Below are positions 9,808 to 18,339 of a stretch of 64,000 bases of DNA, piece after piece. The first letter of the stretch is position 1. Each line of letters opens with the position of its first letter. The stretch comes from G965247775 sp965247775 (GTDB taxonomy: Bacteria > Chloroflexota > Dehalococcoidia > Bin125), in assembly GCA_965247775.1 (NCBI GenBank), contig OZ252031.1, positions 62,001 to 126,000 on the forward strand, given 5' to 3'. The position numbers were made by a program, and so were the translations under genes. The notes under the pieces were generated by a model that was not told the DNA's origin, searched no databases, and worked only from the letters and a program-made list of their open reading frames with translations.

Positions 9808-10444
9808 CGTTCCCGTCCGGCCCCGCCGCGAGCGCCGCGGCCAGCGCTTCCAGCGCCCAGCCCAGATCCCGCACGGCTCGCCCGCGGTGACTGATCGCGT
9901 TCTTCTCCTCGCCCGTCAGCTCGGACATCCGCCGTCCGTCCGGCAGGGCGAAGACCGGGTCATAGCCGAAGCCCCGATCGCCGCGCTCATCGTCCGTGAT
10001 CCGGCCCTCCACGCTCCCCTCCCCGAAACGGACGTTGGGTCCGTACGGGAACGACAGCGCCACGACCGCTCGGAAGCGAGCCCCCCGTTCTGCTTGCGGT
10101 ACGCCTTCCAGCGCCGCGAGCAGCTGCGCGCGGTTGGCCGCGTCCGTTGCGCTCCCGCCAGCATAACGCGCGGAGTGGACCCCGGGTGCGCCACCCAGGG
10201 CCTCCACCTCCAGCCCCGAATCGTCGGCCAGCGCCGGCAGTCCGGAGGCGTTGGCATAGGCCCGCGCCTTCTTGGCCGCGTTCTCGCGAAACGTCGCCCC
10301 GTCCTCCACGATCGTCAGCTCCGCCACCCCCGCTTCGGCCGGGGTCACGATGCGCCAAACGCCGGGGTCCAGAAGGGCGCCGATCTCGCGGATCTTGTTC
10401 GCGTTGCCGCTGCCGACCAACAAGCGGTGTGGGCGTCGCGCCAC
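9764..10444 (-). CDS. rdgB: XTP/dITP diphosphatase RdgB/HAM1
   Basis: Removes non-canonical purine triphosphates (XTP, dITP, ITP) from the nucleotide pool. 226 residues with GSGNANKIREI, the Mg-binding ADDSGLEVEALGGAPGVHSA, GFGYDPVF and SHRGRAVRDL. The ~20-residue Gly/Asn/Asp-rich C-terminal extension overlaps the moaA start. It sits 21 nt after the aldolase gene in the same direction. Confidence 0.95.
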   Translation of the reverse strand: MARRPHRLLVGSGNANKIREIGALLDPGVWRIVTPAEAGVAELTIVEDGATFRENAAKKARAYANASGLPALADDSGLEVEALGGAPGVHSARYAGGSATDAANRAQLLAALEGVPQAERGARFRAVVALSFPYGPNVRFGEGSVEGRITDDERGDRGFGYDPVFALPDGRRMSELTGEEKNAISHRGRAVRDLGWALEALAAALAAGPDGNDGNGAGSDDAPTSG

Positions 10445-10465
10445 GGCGGCGAACGCAGCGGGGCG

Positions 10466-11503
10466 CTAGACGCCCGCCAGGGCGCGCTCCATGGCCGGAT
10501 CGTAGGCGCCGCTGCGGGCCGCCGCGGTCACCCGGGCCCGATGCTGCAAGGCGGCCTGGGCCTTGGCCAGGTTCGCGGCCTCACCACCCCAGGCCTGCAG
10601 TGGCGTCGCCTGCAGGCCGCGGCCGTAGGAGTAGCTCAGCTCCCAGGGCGCGCCCTCGGCCGCCGCCGCCCGGTTGATCGCATCCAGGTTGAGGGTTGCC
10701 TCCTCGTCCGTCTGGCCGCCCGAGAGGAAGACGACGCCGGGCAGCGCCGCCGGCACCGTGCGAAGGAAGCAGCGCAGCGTTGCCGTCGCCACCTCCGCCG
10801 GCGTCGCGCGCTGGGGCGCCGCCTTGCCGGACAAGACCATGTTGGGTTTGAGCAGCGCGCCCTCCAGGGCCACGCCCTGCTCAGCCAACTGCTGGAAGAG
10901 GGCCCGCTGCGCCGCCTCCGTGACCTCGAAGCAGCGGGCGATGTCGTGGTCCCCGTCCATCAGCACCTCGGGCTCGACGATGGGCGCCAGCCCCGCCTCC
11001 TGCGAGAGCGCCGCGAAGCGTGCCAGGGCATGCGCATTCACCTCCAGGCAGTAGGGAGTGGGCAGGCCCGCACCGATCGCGATCACGGCGCGCCACTTCG
11101 TGAAGCGGGCGCCCAACTCGCCGTACTCCCTCAGCCGCTCGCGCAGCCCGTCCAGTCCCTCCGTCACCTTCTCCTCCGGCGATCCCGCCAGCCCCTTCGC
11201 GCCCGTGTCCACCTTGATCCCTGGGATCACGCCGCCGCTCTGGAGGACCTCCACCAGCGGCCGCCCGTCTGACGCCTTCTGTCGGATCGTTTCGTCGTAC
11301 AGGATGACGCCGCTCACGGCCTGGCCGATCTCGGGCGTCGTGAAGAGCACTTCGCGCCAGGCGCGCCGGCTGTCCGGCGTCGATTCCACGCCGATGCCGG
11401 CCAGTCGCTTGGTCATCGTGCCGGTACTCTCGTCCGCCGCCAGGATTCCCTTCCCCGGCGCGACCAAGGCCCCTGCGGTGCTCGCGAGTTCCTCGTACTG
11501 CAT
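10466..11503 (-). CDS. fba: class I fructose-bisphosphate aldolase
   Basis: Cleaves or forms fructose 1,6-bisphosphate through a Schiff-base lysine. 345 residues with GKGILAADESTGTMTKRL at the N-terminus, FTKWRAVIAIG in the middle, VEPEVLMDGDHD, the LLKPNMVLSG segment with the candidate Schiff-base Lys, and LSGGQTDEEATLNLDAIN. GAGGAGA precedes the ATG. It follows fbp by 127 nt, so aldolase and FBPase form a gluconeogenic pair. Confidence 0.95.
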   Translation of the reverse strand: MQYEELASTAGALVAPGKGILAADESTGTMTKRLAGIGVESTPDSRRAWREVLFTTPEIGQAVSGVILYDETIRQKASDGRPLVEVLQSGGVIPGIKVDTGAKGLAGSPEEKVTEGLDGLRERLREYGELGARFTKWRAVIAIGAGLPTPYCLEVNAHALARFAALSQEAGLAPIVEPEVLMDGDHDIARCFEVTEAAQRALFQQLAEQGVALEGALLKPNMVLSGKAAPQRATPAEVATATLRCFLRTVPAALPGVVFLSGGQTDEEATLNLDAINRAAAAEGAPWELSYSYGRGLQATPLQAWGGEAANLAKAQAALQHRARVTAAARSGAYDPAMERALAGV

Positions 11504-11630
11504 GCTGTCTCCTCGTACGCCTGCGGCCCGCTCGGTGCCCTCGCCGCCTCCGCCGCGCCGTGCGCCGCGATGCTAGCGCGACCCCCGGGGGCGGACCATG
11601 GACGGAGGGACGGATTTCCACCGCGGCGCG

Positions 11631-12638
11631 TTACGGCTCTCCCGCGCCGCCGCCGGGCCCCTCCGCCGCCAGCCGCGCCACCACCTCCGCGACCGGCGCC
11701 ACGTTGCCCACGATCAGGGGCGTGCGCTGGTGCAGCGCCTGCGGCACGATCTCCAGGATTCGGGTGTGCCCGTCGCTGCCCGCCCCGCCGGCCTGTTCCG
11801 CCACGAAGCTCAGCGGGTTCGCCTCATAGCCCAGGCGCAACTTGCCCTGAGGGCTCTTGCCGTCGCCGGGGTAGAGGAAGATGCCCCCTTTCAGCAGGTT
11901 GCGATGGAAGTCCGCCACCAGCGAGCCCACGTAGCGCAGGCCGTAGCGGGACCGCAACGACGCCACCGCTGCCTGCATCGCCGCTGTCCAGCGCCCCTGG
12001 TTGCCCTCGTTCACCGAGTAGCAGGAAACCTTCTCCGGGATCCGGATGCCGGCGTGGCTGAGCAGGAAGTTCCCACTCTCCGGATCCATCGTGAAGCCGT
12101 CCACGCCCCTGCGCGTCGCGAGGACCAGCACCGTGCTGGAGCCGTAGATCACGTAGCAGGCGGCGACCTGCTCCTGCCCTGGGCGCCGCAACGACGCTTC
12201 CATCACCGGGGCGTCGTCCCGGCGCCGGTGGATGCCGAAGATGGAGCCGATCGTCACCCCCACGTCGATGTTGCTGGAGCCGTCCACCGGATCGAACAGG
12301 GCCAGGAAGGGATGGTCCGCTGCGTCACTGATGTGGACCATCGCCTCCAGTTCCTCGCACGCCAGCGCCGCCACCCGGCCGCAGGCGCTCAGCGCCCGCA
12401 CGAAGGCCTCCGTGCCCTCGGCGTCCAGCCGCTGCACCAGTTCCCCCTGCACGTTGATTTCGCCCGTCTCGCCCAGGACCCCAGCCAGCGCCGCCCGGCG
12501 CGTAAGCCGCTCCACCGTCCGGGCCCCCTCCGCGATCGCCAGGATCACGCTTTCCAGTCCCCTGAGATCCGGCTCCGCGCCCACCAGGGCCGCCAGCGCT
12601 TCCTCCAAGGTCTGCGCCGCCGCCGGCTTCGCCGTCAT
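11631..12638 (-). CDS. fbp: class I fructose-1,6-bisphosphatase
   Basis: Hydrolyses fructose 1,6-bisphosphate to fructose 6-phosphate in gluconeogenesis or a reductive sugar-phosphate cycle. 335 residues. The metal site LFDPVDGSSNIDVGVTIGSI is intact, as are CYVIYGSSTVLVL and the substrate-binding RYVGSLVADFHRNLLKGG. I start at ATG 12638 because GGAGG lies 5 nt upstream; the frame stays open to 12776, but that part is low-complexity Arg/Gly text. Pairs with the downstream aldolase. Confidence 0.95.
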   Translation of the reverse strand: MTAKPAAAQTLEEALAALVGAEPDLRGLESVILAIAEGARTVERLTRRAALAGVLGETGEINVQGELVQRLDAEGTEAFVRALSACGRVAALACEELEAMVHISDAADHPFLALFDPVDGSSNIDVGVTIGSIFGIHRRRDDAPVMEASLRRPGQEQVAACYVIYGSSTVLVLATRRGVDGFTMDPESGNFLLSHAGIRIPEKVSCYSVNEGNQGRWTAAMQAAVASLRSRYGLRYVGSLVADFHRNLLKGGIFLYPGDGKSPQGKLRLGYEANPLSFVAEQAGGAGSDGHTRILEIVPQALHQRTPLIVGNVAPVAEVVARLAAEGPGGGAGEP

Positions 12639-12811
12639 CGTCGCCTCCATTCCCGCCGCCCGGCGCCAGACACCGCCTCCGGGCAAGGCTCCACCTCCGC
12701 CCAGGGGACGGTCAAGAGGCTGTGGACCCCGCCTGACCCGCACCCGGCTGCGCGCCACGGGCCCGCCCCGTACCATGGCACTCCCAAGTCAAGAGGGGTG
12801 GGCCCAGCGCC

Positions 12812-14194
12812 TTGGAATACGCCGCCGCCGTCGACTACATCCTCAGCTTCGCCGACTTCGAGCGGCGCGGTGCGCGCCGGGTCCCGGAGGCGTTCGCCTT
12901 GAACCGGATGACCTCCCTGCTGCGCCGGCTGGAGGAGCCGCAGGACGGGCGCCTCTGCGTGCATGTGGCCGGCTCCAAGGGCAAGGGCTCCACGGCCGCC
13001 ATGATCGAGTCCGTCCTGCGCGCGGGGGGCTACCGCACCGGCTTCTTCAGCAGCCCCCACATCGACCACTTCACCGAGCGCATCCGGCTGGACGGCCGTC
13101 CCCTCTCGTCGGCACGCTTCGCCTCCCTCGTCGAACGTCTCCGCCCCGTCATCGAGACGGAGCTGGCCGAGAACCCCGGCCGCCTCAGCACCTTCGAGAT
13201 CCTGACCGCCATGGCCTTCACGGCCTTCCGCGAGGACGAGGTGGACGCCCAGGTGGTCGAGGTCGGGATCGGCGGGCGCCTGGACTGCACGAACGTGGTG
13301 CGCCAGAAGGCCGCCGCCGTCGTGACCGCCCTCTCCCACGAGCACGTACACGTCCTGGGCCGCGAGATCGAGAAGATCGCCTGGGAGAAGGCGGGCATCA
13401 TTCACGCCGCCACCGCCGCCGCCGTGCTCGGGCCCCAGCGCAGCCCCGCCGCGGCCGCCACGGTCCGGGAATACACCGCCGACATCCCCGTCCCCCTCTG
13501 CGACGTCGCCCAGGACTACGCCTGGGAACCCGCCGGCGTTGAAGCCGCCGGGCAGTGGTTTCGCTTGCGCCGCCACCGTCCCGCCCCGGGCGAGCCGGCC
13601 GAGGCGCTGTTCCTGTTGCCGCTGCTGGGCCTGCACCAGATCGAAAACGCCGCGACCGCCGTCGCCACGATCGACACCCTGCGCCGGGACGGGCTGGAGC
13701 TGCCCACGGCGGCGCTGCACAGCGGCCTCGCCCTCGTCGAGTGGCCGGGACGCCTGGAAACCGTCGCCCAGGAGCCGCGCATCGTGGTGGACGGGGCCCA
13801 CAATGATGAGTCGCTCTGCCGCGTGCTGGAGTCCCTGCCCCACTACTTCGACTACGAGCGCCTCGTGGTCATCCTCGGTGTGCTCGGCGACAAGGACATC
13901 GGCGGCATGGCGGCCCGCTTGCGCGCGGACGCCGCGGCCGTGGTCGTCACCGCCGCCGATCACCCGCGCAGCCGCCCGGCCGCCGACACCGCCGCAGCCT
14001 TCCCGCCCGGTGACCCCGTCCCCAGCGTGCAGCCGGACGTGCCGCAGGCGCTGGCCGCCGCGCGCGAGCTGGCCGGCCCGGGCGACCTGATCTGCGTGCT
14101 CGGGTCGCTCTTTGTCGCCGCCGAAGCGCGCGCCTATATTCAGCGGGAGGCGGGCGGCCAACCCGCATCTGCCCGCGCCGATCGAGAGCCATGA
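12812..14194 (+). CDS. folC: folylpolyglutamate synthase / dihydrofolate synthase FolC
   Basis: Adds glutamates to folates and/or joins dihydropteroate to glutamate. 460 residues with the P-loop HVAGSKGKGSTAAM near residue 55, FFSSPHIDHFTERI, VEVGIGGRLDCTNVV, and the C-terminal VDGAHND. TTG 12812 gives the family-typical N-terminus (xxYAAAVDYILSF). TACCAT (12771-12776) is a possible -10. The stop overlaps the fabF start (ATGA). Confidence 0.93.
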   Translation: MEYAAAVDYILSFADFERRGARRVPEAFALNRMTSLLRRLEEPQDGRLCVHVAGSKGKGSTAAMIESVLRAGGYRTGFFSSPHIDHFTERIRLDGRPLSSARFASLVERLRPVIETELAENPGRLSTFEILTAMAFTAFREDEVDAQVVEVGIGGRLDCTNVVRQKAAAVVTALSHEHVHVLGREIEKIAWEKAGIIHAATAAAVLGPQRSPAAAATVREYTADIPVPLCDVAQDYAWEPAGVEAAGQWFRLRRHRPAPGEPAEALFLLPLLGLHQIENAATAVATIDTLRRDGLELPTAALHSGLALVEWPGRLETVAQEPRIVVDGAHNDESLCRVLESLPHYFDYERLVVILGVLGDKDIGGMAARLRADAAAVVVTAADHPRSRPAADTAAAFPPGDPVPSVQPDVPQALAAARELAGPGDLICVLGSLFVAAEARAYIQREAGGQPASARADREP

Positions 14195-15444
14195 CCCGCG
14201 AGCGCCCCCGCGTCTTCGTCACCGGCATGGGAGCCGTTACCCCCCTGGGAACCGGGGTGGATCGCCTCTGGCAGCGCCTCGTCGCCGGTGAGAGCGGCAT
14301 CGCCCCCGTCGAGCTGTTCGACGCCGCACAGTTCCCCTGCACCATCGGCGGCGAGGTCAGCGGCTTCGACCCCCAGGACTTCATGGAGCGCAAAGCCGCC
14401 CGCCGCATGGCCCGCTTCTCCCAGTTCGCCGTCGCCGCCACCAGCGAGGCCTTGGAAGACGCCGCCTTGGACCTGGAGGCCGAGGACCGGGAGCGCGTCG
14501 GCGTCGTCCTGGGCAACGGCAACGGCGGCTTTCCCGACCTGGAGGCGATGGTCGCCGTCCTCAACGAGAGGGGGGGCATGCGCATTGACCCCTTCTTCAT
14601 CCCGCGCATCCTGCCCAACATGGCCGCCGCCAACGTCGCCATGCGCTACGGCCTGCTGGGCTTCAACACCACCGTCGTCACGGCCTGCGCCGCCGGCACC
14701 CAGGCGATCGGCGAGGCCGCCGAGGTGATCCGGCGCGGCGCCGCCGAGGTCATGGTCTGCGGCGGCACGGAGGCCGGCTTCTGCGCCCTGGGCCTGGCCG
14801 GCTTCGCCGTCATGCGCGCGCTCGCCACGAAGCGGGACGACGACCCCCAGCGCGCCTCGCGCCCCTTCGACGCCGACCGCGACGGCTTCGTCCCCGCCGA
14901 AGGCGCCGCCACCTTCATCCTCGAGAGCGAGGCGCACGCGCGCGCTCGGGGCGCCCGCCCACGGGCCGAGGTCGCCGGCTTCGGCTGCAGCGGCGACGCC
15001 TACCACCTCGTCATCCCCGACGAGACCGGCGCCGGCCCCGTGCGCGCCATCCGCTGGGCCATGGAGGACGCCGGCGTGAGCGCGGACGAGATCGACTACA
15101 TCAACGCCCACGGCACCTCCACCCCCCTCAACGACGCTTCCGAAACCCGCGCCATCAAGACCGCCCTGGGCGAGGCCGCCCACAGCGTCGCGATCAGCTC
15201 CAGCAAGTCCATGATCGGGCACGCCTTCGGCGCCGCCGGCGCCATCGAGGCGGTCGCCACGGTGCGCACCCTGGAGACCGGCACCGTGCATCCCACCGCG
15301 AATCTGGACACGCCCGACCCCGAATGTGATCTGGACTACGTGCCGAACCGGGCTCGTGATCTGGACGTGCGCGTGGCGCTCAGCAACTCATTCGGTTTCG
15401 GCGGCCAGAACGCCTGCCTCATCCTCCGCACCGTGGAGGACTAG
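14191..15444 (+). CDS. fabF: 3-oxoacyl-[ACP] synthase II FabF
   Basis: Condensing enzyme of type II fatty acid synthesis, elongating acyl-ACP with malonyl-ACP. 417 residues with the catalytic triad: Cys near 165 (TACAAGTQAIGEA), His near 306 (NAHGTSTPLND) and His near 343 (SKSMIGHAFGAAGAIE). FVTGMGAVTPLG at the N-terminus and SFGFGGQNACL at the C-terminus are typical. Translationally coupled to folC by a 4-nt overlap. Confidence 0.95.
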   Translation: MTRERPRVFVTGMGAVTPLGTGVDRLWQRLVAGESGIAPVELFDAAQFPCTIGGEVSGFDPQDFMERKAARRMARFSQFAVAATSEALEDAALDLEAEDRERVGVVLGNGNGGFPDLEAMVAVLNERGGMRIDPFFIPRILPNMAAANVAMRYGLLGFNTTVVTACAAGTQAIGEAAEVIRRGAAEVMVCGGTEAGFCALGLAGFAVMRALATKRDDDPQRASRPFDADRDGFVPAEGAATFILESEAHARARGARPRAEVAGFGCSGDAYHLVIPDETGAGPVRAIRWAMEDAGVSADEIDYINAHGTSTPLNDASETRAIKTALGEAAHSVAISSSKSMIGHAFGAAGAIEAVATVRTLETGTVHPTANLDTPDPECDLDYVPNRARDLDVRVALSNSFGFGGQNACLILRTVED

Positions 15445-15457
15445 CGCGCGGCCCCGC

Positions 15458-15703
15458 TTACCCCACCGCGACCATTCCGCCCAGGATGCGCTCTAGCGCC
15501 ATCGCGTGGCTGCAGGTGCCATAGTCGCCGAAGAAGCCGCAGTCGCACCGCCAGCAGCCGTCCGACAGGGCCACGCTGTGGCTGGCGTTGTCCCCCTGTA
15601 CTTCACAGGCCAAGGAATCGATCGAAACCCGTTCCGGTTCCTCGGCGTAGATGCGGGCCTTCGCGATCTTGCTGATCAGACTACTCTGCATGCGCCGTCC
15701 CAT
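15458..15703 (-). CDS. small SWIM-type zinc-finger protein
   Basis: 81 residues. The C-terminal half has the SWIM pattern CxC-n-CxH: DGCWRCDCGFFGDYGTCSHAMALERIL. The N-terminus (SLISKIAKARIYAEEPERV) resembles the strand-helix that leads into SWIM domains in larger proteins, so this is a stand-alone SWIM domain. Such domains bind nucleic acid or protein. Start ATG 15703; ATG 15691 is the alternative. A terminator hairpin sits 55 nt upstream, so it either has its own promoter or is read only through that terminator. Confidence 0.7.
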   Translation of the reverse strand: MGRRMQSSLISKIAKARIYAEEPERVSIDSLACEVQGDNASHSVALSDGCWRCDCGFFGDYGTCSHAMALERILGGMVAVG

Positions 15704-15757
15704 TCCCGCCGAACTCAAGCGCCCCCGCCCCAAGCCGGTCCTCCCGGGAAACGCAAA

Positions 15758-15779
15758 GGCACCGGCCGAAGCCGGTGCC
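15758..15779 (-). terminator. rho-independent terminator after thpR
   Basis: Minus strand: GGCACCGGC-TTCG-GCCGGTGCC followed by TTTGCGTTT. A 9-bp GC stem with a stable UUCG loop and a broken T-tract. It lies 134 nt past the thpR stop and before the SWIM gene. I see no gene between 15780 and 15912. Confidence 0.75.
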
Positions 15780-15912
15780 GATCGAGGCGCCGTTGCGGTG
15801 GGCGCGGTTTCCGCGGGTCCGTCTGCGAGCGTCGGCCCGTCTGTGACACGGTCCGAGTCTACCGGCAACGTCGCCCGGATGGCACGGGTCTTTTCGCCGC
15901 CAAGCCTTATCG

Positions 15913-16512
15913 TCACGCATCCGCCGGCGCTCCCCGCAACGTCGCCTGGGACCGGCGCGCGTAGCGCGCCCCGGCGGGGCCCAGCCTGCTCTCCATCAAG
16001 GCCAGCGCGGTTACCGGCAGCGGCAGGGGAGCGGGCGCACGCGTCGTCGTGAGCAGGCGCGCCAGCGTCGCGCGGTCCGCGGAGCGCAGCCGCGGCGGCA
16101 CTCGGGCCAGCGTCAGATGCGGCCGGAAGGGGCGTCCCTCGGGCGCCAACCCGCGCTCCGCCAGCGCCGCCGCCAGCCGCTCCGCCAGCCGCGCCAACGC
16201 CGCGGCTCCGTCGCCAAGCTCTACCCACAGCGCCCGCGGCCGTCGCCGGTTGTTCAGCTCCAGGCGCCCCAGCCGCGGCGTCTGAGCGGGCGTCGCCGCC
16301 GCCGCCTCCCGCATCGCCGCCTCGATCCCGTCAACCGCGGCGGCCGGGGTCTGGCCCAGGAATCGCAGCGTGAGGTGCATGCCCTCCGGCCGCACCCAGC
16401 GCAGCGGCGGCGCGCCCGCGGCCTCCAGCCGCTTGCGCGTCGCGCTCAGCTCCGCCACCACGGCCGTCGGCGCCGCGACCGCGATGAAGAGCCGTGGATC
16501 GCTCTCCGCCAC
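15913..16512 (-). CDS. thpR: RNA 2',3'-cyclic phosphodiesterase (2'-5' RNA ligase family)
   Basis: 2H phosphoesterase of the LigT/ThpR family. 199 residues with both HxTx motifs, HLTLRFLG near residue 46 and HLTLARVP near residue 132, and the N-terminal RLFIAVA. The GTG at 16512 gives the family N-terminus (AESDPRLFIA); the frame continues upstream as Arg-rich text inside the neighbouring amidohydrolase gene and is rejected. 13 nt separate it from the amidohydrolase stop. Confidence 0.88.
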   Translation of the reverse strand: MAESDPRLFIAVAAPTAVVAELSATRKRLEAAGAPPLRWVRPEGMHLTLRFLGQTPAAAVDGIEAAMREAAAATPAQTPRLGRLELNNRRRPRALWVELGDGAAALARLAERLAAALAERGLAPEGRPFRPHLTLARVPPRLRSADRATLARLLTTTRAPAPLPLPVTALALMESRLGPAGARYARRSQATLRGAPADA

Positions 16513-16525
16513 CGGGAACCCGCTC

Positions 16526-17368
16526 TCACAAGCGCAGCATGCGGCGCGCGTTCTCCCCCAGGATCGCCGCCTCCTCCTCCGCCCCAAGCGCGAGTCCCCG
16601 GATGTGCGCGATCTCCCGGGCCGGATCCCGCAGCGGATAGTCGCTGCCGAAGAGGATCGACTCGTAGCCCAGCAGATCCCCCACGATGCGGAACACGGCG
16701 TCATCGTAGAGGGAACGGCTCAGCGCCGTGTCCACCTGCACGCGGTCAAGATCCTGGCGCACTTCCGGCATCAGCGCGAAGAAGGGCAGGCCCCCACCCC
16801 AGTGCGCGCCGATCACCTCCGCCTCCGGGTGGTGGTTGAGGAACTGCGCGAACTCCGCCATCGGCGTCGCCGGCTTGCCTGGGTAGCGATGCCCCACCGG
16901 CTCGCTGACGTGAATGAGCAGCTGCAGGTCGTAGGCGCTGCTGCCCCAGGCCAGGAGCGCCGCCGCCCCGCCCCGCACCAGCGAGTAGCCCTGCTGCTCC
17001 GGCCGCAGCTCGCCGATCCCGCGCGCCCCGCCCCGCGCGACCCGCTCCATCTCGCCGCGCACATGCTCCGCGCCCGCGGCTGGCTGCACCATGCAGAAGG
17101 GGATCAGGCGCCCCCCGCTGGCCCGCGCCGCCTCCAGCACGTAGTCGTTCGTCTCCCGCACCCGCTCCACCTCGGACCAAGCGAAGTTGCAAATCACCGC
17201 CGCGTCCAGCTCGCTCTCCTCCACCAGACGCAGCACGTCGTCGGCGCTGACGAGCGCCGCGTCCTCCTGCGGGTAGACCTCGCGGAAGGCGGCCTCCTCG
17301 CGCAGGAGCTCGTCACGACGGGCGATCAGGTCGGGGGGGAAGACGTGCGTATGCGCGTCGATGATCAC
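16526..17368 (-). CDS. amidohydrolase family protein (TIM barrel)
   Basis: 280-residue metal-dependent hydrolase of the Amidohydro_2 type. Ligands appear in order: DAHTHVFP at the N-terminus, GIGELRPE, LLIHVSEPVG, VIGAHWGGG and ILFGSDYPL near the end with the last Asp. The family includes decarboxylases and lactonases; the substrate here is not evident. The start is GTG 17368, with TAGCCT (complement of 17375-17380) ending 6 nt before it, so the mRNA is probably leaderless. thpR follows. Confidence 0.88.
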   Translation of the reverse strand: MIIDAHTHVFPPDLIARRDELLREEAAFREVYPQEDAALVSADDVLRLVEESELDAAVICNFAWSEVERVRETNDYVLEAARASGGRLIPFCMVQPAAGAEHVRGEMERVARGGARGIGELRPEQQGYSLVRGGAAALLAWGSSAYDLQLLIHVSEPVGHRYPGKPATPMAEFAQFLNHHPEAEVIGAHWGGGLPFFALMPEVRQDLDRVQVDTALSRSLYDDAVFRIVGDLLGYESILFGSDYPLRDPAREIAHIRGLALGAEEEAAILGENARRMLRL

Positions 17369-17429
17369 GCCCCGAGGCTACCACGCAGCCTTATGGCCCT
17401 GTACCGCTCGCGTGCAGCGACGGCGCGGA

Positions 17430-17435
17430 TATACT
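17430..17435 (+). promoter_or_regulatory. -10 element of the transketolase operon
   Basis: TATACT, 37 nt before the ATG at 17473, with AAGGA in the leader. No recognisable -35 at the expected spacing. The same hexamer precedes the genes at 44333 and 53998. Confidence 0.45.
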
Positions 17436-17472
17436 CGCCCCACGACGCGCCCCGCGATCACCAAGGACCGGC

Positions 17473-18339
17473 ATGACCACCACGACCTCCCCCCCGCAGC
17501 TCCAGGCGATCAGCCGGCGCCTGCGCCGCCGCACCGTGCAGATGACGCACGACGCGCAGTCCGGCCACCCCGGCGGCTCCCTCTCCGCCGTCGAGATCTG
17601 CACCGCCCTCTACTTCGGCGGCATCCTCCGCTACGACCCGGCCCGGCCCGACTGGCCGGAGCGCGATCGCTTCATCCTCAGCAAGGGCCACGCGACGCCC
17701 GTGCTCTACGCCACCCTGGCCGAGGCGGGCTTCATCGACCCCGCCGCGCTGACCACGTTCCGCCGCCTCGACAGCGACCTGCAGGGCCACGTCGTGCGCG
17801 GCCGCCCCCCCGGCGTGGAGATGAGCGGCGGCGCGCTCGGCATGGGCCTTTCCTACAGCCTGGGCCTGGCGCTGGCCGCCCGCCTCGATGGCGCCGCCTG
17901 GCGCGTCTACTGCCTGCTCGGCGACGGCGAGTTGAACGAAGGCCAGAACTGGGAAGCGGCCATGGCCGCCGCCCACTTCGAACTGGACGGCGTCACGGCC
18001 GTCGTCGACCGCAACCGCTTCCAGAACGACGGCCCCGTCGCCGAGATCATGCGCATGGACCCCCTGGGCGACAAGTGGCGCGCCTTCGGCTGGCACGTCA
18101 TCGAGATCGCCGACGGGCACGACGTGCAACAGCTCATCGACGCGCTGGAAGCCGCGCGTGACGTGCGCGGCGCTCCCCAAGTCGTCATTGCCCCCACGCG
18201 GAAGGGCAAGGGTGTTTCGTTCATGGAAGCGAATCCCAGCGGCTGGCATGGCAAGGGCCCCTCCGACGAGCAACTTGCCCGGGCGCTCGCCGACCTTGAC
18301 GCGGAGATCGGCGACGATCCCGGCGGCAACGGCCGGTGA
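17473..18339 (+). CDS. transketolase, N-terminal (TPP-binding) subunit
   Basis: 288 residues matching the first third of transketolase: SGHPGGSLSAVEI, HATPVLYATLAEAGF, GALGMGLSYSLGLALAA, and the TPP/Mg motif LLGDGELNEGQNWEAA near residue 155. With the next gene it makes a complete two-subunit transketolase moving two-carbon units between sugar phosphates. The stop overlaps the next start by 4 nt (GTGA). Could serve the pentose phosphate pathway or a related transketolase-like reaction. Confidence 0.93.
   Translation: MTTTTSPPQLQAISRRLRRRTVQMTHDAQSGHPGGSLSAVEICTALYFGGILRYDPARPDWPERDRFILSKGHATPVLYATLAEAGFIDPAALTTFRRLDSDLQGHVVRGRPPGVEMSGGALGMGLSYSLGLALAARLDGAAWRVYCLLGDGELNEGQNWEAAMAAAHFELDGVTAVVDRNRFQNDGPVAEIMRMDPLGDKWRAFGWHVIEIADGHDVQQLIDALEAARDVRGAPQVVIAPTRKGKGVSFMEANPSGWHGKGPSDEQLARALADLDAEIGDDPGGNGR

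Noticed and set aside
12639..12776. N-terminal extension of FBPase.
   Set aside because: Low-complexity Arg/Gly text; a GGAGG 5 nt before ATG 12638 marks the real start.
15780..15912. Possible riboswitch or small gene between thpR and its terminator.
   Set aside because: No known motif, no consistent frame and only a weak -10 (TAGACT on the minus strand).
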